From a virus: a stretch of DNA of 34,967 nucleotides. This document shows positions 5,817 through 13,822 of this stretch, piece after piece. Location: positions 1 to 34,967 of IMG/VR virus record IMGVR_UViG_3300029319_006748; one strand, given 5' to 3'. Numbering within the stretch: the first letter of the stretch is position 1; every line of letters starts with the position of its first letter. The position numbers and the translations under genes are program-made. Under the pieces are notes generated by a model, which was not told the DNA's origin, made no database searches, and saw only the letters and a program-made list of their open reading frames with translations.

Positions 5817-8248
5817 TGGCTGAGCAAAAAGTAAAGAAACGTAACGGCAGACTGGAAGACATCAACCTTGATAAGATTAATAAATGCGTAGAAAGAGCAT
5901 CTGAGGGTCTTGATTCTGTTTCTCCTAGCGAGGTGGTTTTAGATGCCAGCTTGCAGATTTACAACAAGATACCAACCGCAGAAATAGACAAAGCCTTGAT
6001 TATGTCCGCTCGCTCTAAGATAGAGAAAGAGCCTAACTATAATTATGTAGCTGCCAGAATATTGCTTAATAACCTTTACAAAGAGGTGTTTGGAAAGAGC
6101 GTAGACTGTCAGCTTGAAAAAGAGTACAGAAGCTGCTTTATTAAAAACATCAAGACTCTGGTAAAAGAAGACAGGCTTTCTCAAGAGATGCTCGGTTACG
6201 ACCTAGAAATGCTTAGTGAAAGCCTAGATATAGAGAGAGATAAAAATTTCAAATATCTTGGAATACAAACTCTTTATGACAGATACTTTATCCACAAAGA
6301 AGGTAGAAGAATGGAAACTCCACAAGCCTTCTACATGCGTGTTGCTATGGGTCTTTGTCTTCAAGAAGAGAATAAAGAGGAAAAGGCAATACAAATTTAC
6401 AATATGATGTCTGAGTTTCGGTATTCTCCTTCCACTCCTACCCTCTTCAATAGTGGTACGTGCCACTCGCAGCTTTCGTCTTGCTACTTAAGCACGGTAC
6501 ATGATTCAATTGATGGCATTTTTGGCACTATCCATGGGCAGGCTAGGTTGTCAAAATATGCAGGAGGTTTGGGCGTAGATTGGAGCTCTGTCAGGTCTAC
6601 TGGAGCTTACATAAAAGGTACAAATGGGCAGTCATCTGGCTTGATTCCTTGGTTGAAAATATTCAATGACACTCTTGTAGGCGTTAACCAAGGAGGAAAA
6701 AGAAAAGGGGCTGGATGCGCATATCTAGAGGTGTGGCATATAGACGTTGAAGACTTTCTTGACCTGAGAAAAAACACTGGAGACGACAGAAGGCGCTGTC
6801 ACGATATGAACACAGCTCTTTGGGTTTGTGATGAGTTTATGAAAGCCGCCAGAAAAGATGATGACTGGTATCTGTTTGACCCTTCTGAATTTCCATCGCT
6901 ACATGAAACGTATGGAAATGAGTTCTCAAAAGAATATAGAAAAGCTAAAAGACTTGCAAAAGACGGCAGTGTAAAAAGCTTCCGTATTATCTCAGCAAAA
7001 GAGCTTTGGAAGAAGATGCTTAAATCTCTTTATGAGACTGGTCATCCGTGGATTACTTTTAAAGACCCCTCAAATATAAGATATAGCAACAAGCATGAAG
7101 GCGTAGTACATTCCTCGAATCTATGCACTGAAATACTGCTTCATACAAAGCCAACTACGTACCAACAAGGTGAGGTTGTAGAGACCGGCGAGACTGCTGT
7201 TTGTAACTTAGCGAGTGTCAATCTTGAAAGTCATGTTAAAGTTAGAACATTAGACTGGAAGAAGCTACAAGAGACCGTCGAGGTCGCGGTTAGAGGTCTT
7301 GATAATGTTATTGATATAAACTTTTACCCTACAAAAGAAGCTAAAAATTCTAACCTACGTCACAGGCCTGTTGGGTTAGGCATTATGGGTACTCATGGAA
7401 TGCTCCATAAACTTGGTATTGCCTATGACTCAAAAGAAGCTGTAGAATTGTGTGATAAAATTCAAGAATATGTTTCTTACTATGCGATACTAACTTCATC
7501 AAAGCTTGCTAAAGAAAAAGGCAGGTATGAAAGTTACGAGCACTCAGAATGGAGTTATGGTAATTTACCAATAGATACTTACTGTAGGCTTATGAGAAAT
7601 AGAACTGGCCAAGAGTTCCATATTTCTGATTTTGAGACAATGGATTGGAATAAGGTCAGAGCCCATATCCGTGAGCACGGAATGAGAAACTCAAACGTAA
7701 TGGCAATTGCTCCTACAGCTACAATCTCCTACATACAAGGTTGTAGCCAGTCTATAGAACCAGACTATTCGGTATTGTTTGTATATTCGACATTGAGTGG
7801 CGAGTTCACTATGATTAATGAGCACTTCGTTGAGCTTGCAAAAAAGAAAGGTATTTGGTGCAAAGAGCTAGTTGATGCTCTAAAAGCAGCTGATGGAGAT
7901 GTACTTTCCATTGACTTAGATGAAGAATTCAAAGAGCACTTCAAGACTGCTTTCGATATTAGCTACGAAACACTTGTAGATGCAGCCGCAGCTAGACAGA
8001 AATGGATTGACATGGGTCAGTCTTTTAATCTTTATAATAAAGGAACAAGTCTTAAATACCTTAATGACATGTATAACTACTGCTGGGATAAAGGGTTGAA
8101 AACAACTTACTACCTAAGAAGCAAGTCTGCAACCAGAGTAGAAAAATCAACAGTAGAAGAAGTAAAAGAAGAAGATAGTGTTGCAGAGGACTTAAGTAAT
8201 GTTAAAGCCTGCGCAATAGATAATCCAGATTGTGAGAGTTGTCAATAA
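5816..8248 (+). CDS. nrdA: Ribonucleoside-diphosphate reductase, class I large subunit
   Basis: The 810-aa NrdA reduces ribonucleoside diphosphates to deoxy forms together with NrdB. An N-terminal ATP-cone lies at about residues 5-100 (KKRNGRLEDINLDKINK), so allosteric activity control by ATP/dATP is expected. Active-site cysteines are Cys223 (LSSCYL), the thiyl-radical Cys437 (SSNLCTE) and Cys463 (TAVCNLAS). The radical-transfer tyrosine pair is in KTTYYLRSKS. The C-terminal redox pair is in CAIDNPDCESCQ and would be reduced by a thioredoxin or glutaredoxin. The GTG start overlaps the preceding stop, and no better start exists because the ATP-cone begins immediately. The stop overlaps the nrdB ATG. 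Confidence 0.97.
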   Translation: MAEQKVKKRNGRLEDINLDKINKCVERASEGLDSVSPSEVVLDASLQIYNKIPTAEIDKALIMSARSKIEKEPNYNYVAARILLNNLYKEVFGKSVDCQLEKEYRSCFIKNIKTLVKEDRLSQEMLGYDLEMLSESLDIERDKNFKYLGIQTLYDRYFIHKEGRRMETPQAFYMRVAMGLCLQEENKEEKAIQIYNMMSEFRYSPSTPTLFNSGTCHSQLSSCYLSTVHDSIDGIFGTIHGQARLSKYAGGLGVDWSSVRSTGAYIKGTNGQSSGLIPWLKIFNDTLVGVNQGGKRKGAGCAYLEVWHIDVEDFLDLRKNTGDDRRRCHDMNTALWVCDEFMKAARKDDDWYLFDPSEFPSLHETYGNEFSKEYRKAKRLAKDGSVKSFRIISAKELWKKMLKSLYETGHPWITFKDPSNIRYSNKHEGVVHSSNLCTEILLHTKPTTYQQGEVVETGETAVCNLASVNLESHVKVRTLDWKKLQETVEVAVRGLDNVIDINFYPTKEAKNSNLRHRPVGLGIMGTHGMLHKLGIAYDSKEAVELCDKIQEYVSYYAILTSSKLAKEKGRYESYEHSEWSYGNLPIDTYCRLMRNRTGQEFHISDFETMDWNKVRAHIREHGMRNSNVMAIAPTATISYIQGCSQSIEPDYSVLFVYSTLSGEFTMINEHFVELAKKKGIWCKELVDALKAADGDVLSIDLDEEFKEHFKTAFDISYETLVDAAAARQKWIDMGQSFNLYNKGTSLKYLNDMYNYCWDKGLKTTYYLRSKSATRVEKSTVEEVKEEDSVAEDLSNVKACAIDNPDCESCQ

Positions 8249-9255
8249 TGAAAAAAAATAAAGAAATTATATCAGATAAAGTTGCGGTTGTAAACCAAAT
8301 TCTACCTCATACAAATAAATGGGCATGGGATTTGTTTATAGATGGCGCTGCGAATAACTGGATGCCTACAGAAGTTTCAATGGCTAAAGATATTGAACAA
8401 TGGAAAGGCAACAGTCTGTCTAATGAAGAGAAGCTTGTTGTAAAAAGATGTCTTGGTTTTTTTGCTGGCAGTGAGTCTCTTGTTGCCAATAATCTGCTGT
8501 TGTCAATATTTAAGTTTGTTACGGACGCAGAGTGCAGACAGTACATATTGCGTCAGGCCTATGAAGAAAGCTTGCACAACCTGACTGTTGTTTACTGTTG
8601 CGACTCTCTTTCTCTAGATATTGATGAGGTTTATCAAGCGTATAACTCTATTCCGAGTATCAAAGCAAAAGACGATTTCCTAATGGAAATATCTACAGAC
8701 ATTAATCGGCCCGACTTTAACATCAACACGATTGAAGGGAAAAGAGAATTTCTGAGAAACCTTATTACTTACTATGTTGTGTGCGAAGGAATTTTCTTCT
8801 ACTCTGGCTTTGCAATGTTGCTTTCTTTTAATAGGCAGAACAAGTTGCCGGGAATTGGTGAGCAGATACAGTACACACTAAGAGATGAAAGCCTCCATAT
8901 TAAGTTTGGTACTACGCTAATAAATAGAATCCGTGAAGACAATCCTCGCATATGGACAAAATCATTTGAGCTAGAAACCATGCAACACATACAGAAAGCC
9001 ATGGAACTGGAAATTGACTATGCCAAAGACGTGCTTCCAAACGGCATATTAGGGCTAAACTCTGAGATGTTTATTGAGTATATGTCTTTTATTGCTAATA
9101 GAAGGCTCACGAATCTTGGGATAGAGTCTCCCTATAAGGATGCTCAAAACCCGTTTTCTTGGATGAGTGAAATTATAGATTTGGAAAAATGCAAAAACTT
9201 TTTTGAGACAAGAGTAACTGAATATCAAGTAGCTAATATAGAAGATGACTTTTAA
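8248..9255 (+). CDS. nrdB: Ribonucleotide reductase small subunit, class Ic-like (no radical tyrosine)
   Basis: The 335-aa ferritin-like R2 protein has metal ligands Glu76, Glu107, His110, Glu180, Glu214 and His217. The spacings 76-107 (31) and 180-214 (34) are identical to E. coli R2 D84-E115 and E204-E238. The first ligand is Glu, not Asp, and the position of the radical Tyr (His110 + 4, residue 114) is Val, with Tyr at 116. This matches the class Ic pattern of Chlamydia R2 (E89, F127, Y129), where a Mn/Fe cluster replaces the tyrosyl radical. The C-terminus (YQVANIEDDF) is the usual R1-binding tail. I prefer the ATG at 8248, which overlaps the nrdA stop, over the in-frame TTG at 8239. Confidence 0.95.
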   Translation: MKKNKEIISDKVAVVNQILPHTNKWAWDLFIDGAANNWMPTEVSMAKDIEQWKGNSLSNEEKLVVKRCLGFFAGSESLVANNLLLSIFKFVTDAECRQYILRQAYEESLHNLTVVYCCDSLSLDIDEVYQAYNSIPSIKAKDDFLMEISTDINRPDFNINTIEGKREFLRNLITYYVVCEGIFFYSGFAMLLSFNRQNKLPGIGEQIQYTLRDESLHIKFGTTLINRIREDNPRIWTKSFELETMQHIQKAMELEIDYAKDVLPNGILGLNSEMFIEYMSFIANRRLTNLGIESPYKDAQNPFSWMSEIIDLEKCKNFFETRVTEYQVANIEDDF

Positions 9256-9944
9256 TGGCAAGAAAAACACCTAAATACCTGAAGGACGGCTATACAGAGG
9301 ATAAGAAAGTTTACCTAAAAAACAGGCTCGAAGCTAAGAGTGTAAATCAAAAACATTATATTAAGTCAATATATAAAAATGATATAACTTTTTGCGACGG
9401 CCCTGCCGGAAGTGGAAAGACGCATATAGCTGCTGCGTGCGCAGCAGAGTTTATGAAAAAAGGCATAGTTGATAAAATAGTGATAACTAGGCCTGTTATG
9501 TCTGCGGGTGAGGATATTGGCTTTTTGCCGGGAACTGCTGATAGAAAGCTGCATCCTTATATGCTGCCTGTCTTTGATGAGCTAAGCTACTATGTGTCTA
9601 GGCAGCAAATATCATCTTGGAAGAACGAAGGTGCTTTGGAGGTAGCTCCTGTAGGCTTTATGAGAGGTCGTTCTTTCCATAATGCGGTTATAATTGGTGA
9701 TGAGTGCCAGAATCTTTCTATGGAACAAATGAAAATGTTCTTGACAAGAATGGGCAAAAACTCTAAACTAATAGTAACCGGCGATATATCTCAGTCAGAT
9801 TTGCCTGACTTTAAGAAGGGAGCATTTCAAAACTGTCTGGACAAACTTGATGGTCTAGAAAAGGTTGGTGTTGTCTACTTGAAGAAAGAGGATATTGTCA
9901 GAAACTCTATTATTCCAAATATCATTGAAAGACTTGAACAATAA
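9255..9944 (+). CDS. phoH: PhoH-like P-loop ATPase
   Basis: The 229-aa protein has Walker A GPAGSGKT (residues 49-56), Walker B with the PhoH-type VIIGDECQN motif, and the downstream conserved TGDISQSDLP segment. PhoH-like proteins are common in aquatic phages. Their role is unsettled; phosphate-stress ATPase and RNA-related helicase/nuclease roles are proposed. The ATG shares its first base with the last base of the nrdB stop. The protein is close to the size of the PhoH ATPase domain alone, so no extra PIN or KH domain is fused. Confidence 0.92.
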   Translation: MARKTPKYLKDGYTEDKKVYLKNRLEAKSVNQKHYIKSIYKNDITFCDGPAGSGKTHIAAACAAEFMKKGIVDKIVITRPVMSAGEDIGFLPGTADRKLHPYMLPVFDELSYYVSRQQISSWKNEGALEVAPVGFMRGRSFHNAVIIGDECQNLSMEQMKMFLTRMGKNSKLIVTGDISQSDLPDFKKGAFQNCLDKLDGLEKVGVVYLKKEDIVRNSIIPNIIERLEQ

Positions 9945-10366
9945 TGCCAGAATACTCGTATATTTGTGATGAAGACAATGAAGGGTGCGGTCACTACTTT
10001 ACAGTGTTTCAAAAATTGTCAGAATACAAACTTCTTAAGAGGTGCCCAAGCTGTAAAAAGCATAGACTGAGAAGAGCGTATGAAGATGATATTGCTTATG
10101 GCTCTGTTAAAAAGTCAGACGGCGCAATAACAATCGGGCATCTAGCTGATAGAAACAGTTCAAGAATGAGCTCAAGTCAGAAGGCTGAGCTTCATGCTAA
10201 GCATAATGCTTATAAAGCTAAGGGTGGCTCTCTGCCTGATGGCATGAAGAGAGTTGAGAAAAGTTCTGAAAAGCCTTGGTATAGGACATCCAATCAGTCT
10301 GATATTAAAAATATGACAGAGACACAGAAAAAGAATTATATAAGGACAGGAAATAAAAATGGCTAA
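9944..10366 (+). CDS. FmdB-family zinc-ribbon protein
   Basis: The 140-aa protein opens with MPEYSYICDEDNEGCGHYF and a second pair, RCPSCKK. Cys8, Cys15, Cys34 and Cys37 probably bind zinc, as in FmdB putative regulatory zinc ribbons. The remaining 100 residues are polar, basic and probably flexible (Ser/Lys-rich, ending in MTETQKKNYIRT). It follows phoH with a one-base overlap and overlaps the next gene by 8 bases. FmdB proteins in phages have no established role; nucleic-acid binding is a reasonable guess. Confidence 0.7.
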   Translation: MPEYSYICDEDNEGCGHYFTVFQKLSEYKLLKRCPSCKKHRLRRAYEDDIAYGSVKKSDGAITIGHLADRNSSRMSSSQKAELHAKHNAYKAKGGSLPDGMKRVEKSSEKPWYRTSNQSDIKNMTETQKKNYIRTGNKNG

Positions 10367-10742
10367 CATTTCTAAAAATGAGATTGAGTCGTGCTTGGCT
10401 TCTCCGAAGAATAGCGATGAAAAAGCAACTTTGGAAGAAGACACCAGAGGCTCAGTGTGCTATACTGTAGGACTGGAAATCGTAAACGAATCCAGTAATA
10501 CCGCCTATGCAAAGCGTGTTGTTGTAAATGAAAAAGAAATACATTATATCAAACAAGATAGGTACGGCAATTTATTCAATCCACAGGGTATGTACTCAGA
10601 AAGAAACCAATCTCAAAGTACTAGATTTAGTAAGACTTGGGACTTCAGAGTTGTGACACCTAAAGCCTTTGATTTATACTTGAAATTTCTTGAAACTAAA
10701 AATGAAGCTTGGTTATCTAATGCAGAAAGAGAGTTGGCGTAA
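10359..10742 (+). CDS. Conserved-looking hypothetical protein, 127 aa
   Basis: I do not recognise a family. The protein has an acidic N-terminus, a central beta-rich stretch (SVCYTVGLEIVN...YAKRVVVNEKEIHYIK), a Tyr/Gly/Asn-rich loop, and a C-terminal helix. It looks like a single compact soluble domain. Its ATG lies in the 3' end of the FmdB gene and its TAA abuts the start of the HTH gene, which fits co-translation within the nucleotide-metabolism/replication operon. Confidence 0.6.
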   Translation: MANISKNEIESCLASPKNSDEKATLEEDTRGSVCYTVGLEIVNESSNTAYAKRVVVNEKEIHYIKQDRYGNLFNPQGMYSERNQSQSTRFSKTWDFRVVTPKAFDLYLKFLETKNEAWLSNAERELA

Positions 10743-11098
10743 TGGCTAGAGGCAAACTAACAAAATCAGAAAAATATATTATTGAGGGGATGAACAGAGA
10801 TGGTCATTCTGCTAAAGAGATAGCAAAAGAGATTGGCAGAACAGAGCCTACCGTTCAAAAAACGCTTGACGAAATGTCTGCACAGCGCAAGAAAAAGAAG
10901 AGAAAAGAGCAGGTAAAAAAGCAAGCCCCGAAAAGATTAACCGCAAAAGACATGATGATTAATGAGACAACGGCCAAAAGAGAAAGAGGCGTTGCAATCA
11001 TGACAAGAGCAGCATCATCTAGAGCCGACGAAACTAGACAGTCCGGCGTTTCCAGAACCTATACAAAAGCGGTACAGAAGATTAATCCAAATGAGTAA
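10742..11098 (+). CDS. Putative helix-turn-helix DNA-binding protein
   Basis: The 118-aa protein has a clear N-terminal HTH at about residues 6-42: SEKYIIEGMNRDGHSAKEIAKEIGRTEPTVQKTL, with the usual AKEIAKEIG / turn / TVQK recognition helix, as in sigma region 4 or response-regulator HTHs. A long Lys/Arg-rich linker follows (RKKKKRKEQVKKQ), then a tail with GVAIMTRAASSRADE. The linker suggests strong nucleic-acid affinity. It may be a phage transcription regulator acting with the sigma factor encoded later, but no target is visible. Its end overlaps the next gene by 8 bases. Confidence 0.6.
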   Translation: MARGKLTKSEKYIIEGMNRDGHSAKEIAKEIGRTEPTVQKTLDEMSAQRKKKKRKEQVKKQAPKRLTAKDMMINETTAKRERGVAIMTRAASSRADETRQSGVSRTYTKAVQKINPNE

Positions 11099-11513
11099 AC
11101 AAAAATTCCCATCTAGGTATTCTAGTGGGTCTTTTGTTACTGCCGCACAGTATATAGCTGAACTAATGTGTGAAAGACAGGCTTTACGCAAGAAGCTTGA
11201 CTTGCCTCAGAAGTTTTGGCAGATTGACCACTGGAAGAAGCCTTATAAAATCCAGCTAATAGCAGCTCAAGGCCTTCTTAAAATATATGAGCCAAAAGCA
11301 ATTCTTAATGCTTTGAAGGCAAGAGATGGCTCTAGCATATACTCCTTGCATGCTCCTCACCTTGATGATATAATCAAAAGGGAACAAAGGGCTCTACAGA
11401 CAAAACAACCTGCTGTAGAAAGCAAGATAAATAGGAAAAGCACGACTGAGCGCCCTAGAGACCATGTTGTCAAGAAAACGGCGTTAGGAAAGTTGAGGGA
11501 TTTAGATGACTAG
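11091..11513 (+). CDS. Hypothetical protein preceding RecA, 140 aa
   Basis: I do not recognise a family. The protein begins with SKQKFPSRYSSGSFVTAAQYIAEL. A mostly helical core is rich in Trp/Lys/Tyr around QKFWQIDHWKKPYKIQ, and the tail is basic and poorly ordered. Position and charge suggest a nucleic-acid-associated factor: it overlaps the HTH gene upstream and the recA-like gene downstream by 8 bases. No catalytic motif is visible. Confidence 0.55.
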   Translation: MSKQKFPSRYSSGSFVTAAQYIAELMCERQALRKKLDLPQKFWQIDHWKKPYKIQLIAAQGLLKIYEPKAILNALKARDGSSIYSLHAPHLDDIIKREQRALQTKQPAVESKINRKSTTERPRDHVVKKTALGKLRDLDD

Positions 11514-12522
11514 TGTAATAGAAAAAGACATTATCAAGCAATTTGGAGACGGAGTTATACGCTCAGGTTCTGCTGTTGTTGACTCAGAACTATTAGTGAT
11601 ACCTGTTTCTCCTGCTCTTAATTTAGTGCTAGGTGGAGGCATACCGGAAGGCAGTTTTATAACCTTCACTGGACAGCCTAAGTGTGGCAAGACAACAACG
11701 TCTCTGCATTTTGCTGCTAAGTGTCAGCAAGACGAGTATAAAGGCGAGCTTTGCCCAAATGGTAGAGAAGTCTTCTTCTTTAATATTGAAGGCAGACTTA
11801 AGAAAAGAGACTTAGAGGGCATAGAAGGTCTTGATTTAGATAGATTCCATGTTATTGGTTCAGAACCGGGAAAAATTCTTACTGCTGAAGATTATTTGTC
11901 TATAGCTGAAAAGACCATAAATAATGTGCCCGGCTCTGTGGTGATTCTTGATTCCTATTCTGCTTTGTGTACGGAAGCTGAAATCACATCTTCAATGGAC
12001 AAAATGCAAAGAGCTGATGGTGCAAAGCTGTTAGCAAAGTTTTGTCGCAAAGTTGCAAATGTAGTCCCTGTCAATAGAAACATAGTCATTGGAATTACCC
12101 ACCTGATGGGAAATCCTACAGGATACGGTGCTGCGTTTAAGGAAAAGTCTGGTCAGGCTGTTGCTTACCAAGTGGATGTCAAGTTAAGAGCAACAAGATT
12201 TTCGGCTTGGGAAGTTTCAGGAACACAGATAGGACAAACTATAGATTGGCAAGTGGTTACTTCTGCTCTTGGCCCTCCGGGAGGTAAAATCTCCAGCTAC
12301 TTAAGATACGGTGAAGGTATTGACGAGTGTACAGAATTAGTAATACTAGGCTCTGATTTAGGCCTAATAACAAAAGCTGGTGCTTGGTACAAGTTTGATT
12401 TTGTTGACTCTGAAGAAAAGCCTAAATTTCAAGGCGCAGAAAACTGCCGGATTGAACTAAATAGAAATGAGGAGTTGAGAACTAAGTTAATTGAGTCGAT
12501 GCACGAAATGTTGGGAATATGA
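11506..12522 (+). CDS. recA: RecA-like recombinase
   Basis: The 338-aa protein has the RecA core. The leader segment (PALNLVLGGGIPEGSFITF) precedes Walker A GQPKCGKTT at about residues 56-64. Walker B is VVILDSYSA at about residue 145, and the L2-like segment is replaced by a divergent THLMGNPTGYGAAFKEKSG loop. It lacks the long N-terminal helix and the acidic C-tail of host RecA and has the non-standard GQPKCGKT in place of GPESSGKT, so it is a phage RecA/UvsX-type strand-exchange protein and not a recent host copy. It probably drives recombination-dependent replication and repair. The stop overlaps the ATG of the nuclease gene. Confidence 0.88.
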   Translation: MTSVIEKDIIKQFGDGVIRSGSAVVDSELLVIPVSPALNLVLGGGIPEGSFITFTGQPKCGKTTTSLHFAAKCQQDEYKGELCPNGREVFFFNIEGRLKKRDLEGIEGLDLDRFHVIGSEPGKILTAEDYLSIAEKTINNVPGSVVILDSYSALCTEAEITSSMDKMQRADGAKLLAKFCRKVANVVPVNRNIVIGITHLMGNPTGYGAAFKEKSGQAVAYQVDVKLRATRFSAWEVSGTQIGQTIDWQVVTSALGPPGGKISSYLRYGEGIDECTELVILGSDLGLITKAGAWYKFDFVDSEEKPKFQGAENCRIELNRNEELRTKLIESMHEMLGI

Positions 12523-12926
12523 GAGTAATTGATTTAAACGGCGAATACTCAAATTGGAAAATAACTGGACACATACCTAAAGCTAACGATAAGAGGCTCA
12601 GGTCGCAGTACCATCTAAAAGCCAGAAGTTTGCTTAAAGAAATATATCCTACGTGTCCGATTCTAGAAGAGGTTCCAATATCCATAAGAAGGTCTGAGAC
12701 TTTGTTCTTGGACTTTTATATACCTTTACACTCTCTCTGTGTAGAGGTTCATGGAGAGCAGCATTACTCTTTCATTCCCCACTACCACGGGAACAGAATG
12801 GGGTTTGCAAAAGCCAAGAAGCGAGACAGAGAAAAGCTTGAATGGTGTGAGATTAACGGTATCACAGTCGTAGAATTTTCTTATAAGGACGATGAGAATG
12901 AGTGGCGAACAAGAATTGAAAACTAG
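12519..12926 (+). CDS. Vsr-like / PD-(D/E)XK-superfamily nuclease
   Basis: The 135-aa protein has LFLDFYIP with Asp65, then CVEVHGEQHY with Glu76, His78 and His82, followed by KKRDREKLEWCEINGITVVEF. This D...ExHGxxH pattern with a late RDxxKxxWC helix matches the Vsr-type very-short-patch / DUF559-like nuclease fold. A selfish (homing) or a recombination role is possible. The ATGA overlap with RecA and position inside the conserved operon favour a cooperating recombination or repair nuclease. Its last part overlaps the next gene by about 30 bases. Confidence 0.7.
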   Translation: MRVIDLNGEYSNWKITGHIPKANDKRLRSQYHLKARSLLKEIYPTCPILEEVPISIRRSETLFLDFYIPLHSLCVEVHGEQHYSFIPHYHGNRMGFAKAKKRDREKLEWCEINGITVVEFSYKDDENEWRTRIEN

Positions 12927-13401
12927 CACCAGTCCTGCCGCTGAAGAACTGAAGAAGTGGGACAGGATTCTTGATGAATATGAGACAAGAACAGGCCTGA
13001 TGCCTTTTATTCATGATTATACAAATACTGAGGCGATGTCTTTTTTGAACATGGACAGAAGGCAAATAGAAAAGCTAACTCCGGCAGACTGTGGCGCAGC
13101 ATCACTTGTGTTAAATGAGCTTGCGTTCCATATTCAAAGAGCGTACAATAGGGAGATGGCGAGGGTAAACTGGTCAGATAGCACGATTAAGTCAATACTC
13201 GCTACAGAAGTTAATAGCTACAAAGGCTATTCTTATGCGGAAAGATTACAGCAAGCAATAAGAGGCAACTCTCATGCTAGAAAACTTTGGAAGATAAATT
13301 TGTATGCGAAACAAAGAGCTGATAGACTTAACTTTTTGTCGTCAAGCATAAACAATAGGGTTGAAATTTTTCTTTCCATCCAGAGAACTAGGAGGACATA
13401 G
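12898..13401 (+). CDS. Hypothetical replication-block protein, 167 aa
   Basis: Two in-frame ATGs lie at 12892 and 12898. The AAGGA at about 12884 has a good spacer only for the second, so I use it. The protein is helical with repeated acidic/basic stretches and a conserved-looking centre (PADCGAASLVLNELAFHIQRAYNRE). It is not a recognised helicase loader, but it lies between the recombination genes and the zinc-ribbon/helicase genes, where phages often encode loaders or adapters. This is inference from context. It is followed directly by a strong AGGAGG for the next gene. Confidence 0.55.
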   Translation: MSGEQELKTSTSPAAEELKKWDRILDEYETRTGLMPFIHDYTNTEAMSFLNMDRRQIEKLTPADCGAASLVLNELAFHIQRAYNREMARVNWSDSTIKSILATEVNSYKGYSYAERLQQAIRGNSHARKLWKINLYAKQRADRLNFLSSSINNRVEIFLSIQRTRRT

Positions 13402-13402
13402 T

Positions 13403-13822
13403 ATGTTCGATGAAGAAACACAGCAAGCACTGTCCAGACTTTCTGAGGCTGACCTGACTAAGGTTAGCTTTATGATAAAGAAACTTGCAAAGAAGTCTTC
13501 TGTAATAAAACAAGATAAACCGAAGCAAGATAACTTTCATGTACAAAGCTCAAGCAAGAAAAATAGGAGTCCTGTTGTAGAGGATGGACAAAGACCAAAT
13601 CTTTTCCTGCAGATGGCAGAGTTTAACGAGCACAAAGAGGATGTTGAGATAGATAAACAACTATCTAAATTCCCTCCTACTCCACGTAACAGGAAAACCA
13701 CTCTGGTTGAAGTTACGTGTGCCGGATGTGGGAAGACTAAATCAGTCGCCTCTGCTTTAATCCCAGCAGATAAAAGCAGGTATCTATGCAACGATTGCCA
13801 AGTGAGAGGAGCGAGAGGGTGA
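13403..13822 (+). CDS. Zinc-ribbon protein upstream of the helicase, 139 aa
   Basis: AGGAGGAC at 13390-13397 precedes the ATG at 13403, which I prefer to the upstream in-frame ATG at 13361 that has no such site. The N-terminus is helical (ETQQALSRLSEADLTKVSF), the middle is basic and disordered, and the C-terminus holds a four-cysteine site: Cys106, Cys109, Cys129, Cys132 (CAGCGKTK...YLCNDC). It ends in TGATG overlapping the helicase start. A DNA-binding helicase accessory role is possible but unproven. Confidence 0.65.
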   Translation: MFDEETQQALSRLSEADLTKVSFMIKKLAKKSSVIKQDKPKQDNFHVQSSSKKNRSPVVEDGQRPNLFLQMAEFNEHKEDVEIDKQLSKFPPTPRNRKTTLVEVTCAGCGKTKSVASALIPADKSRYLCNDCQVRGARG

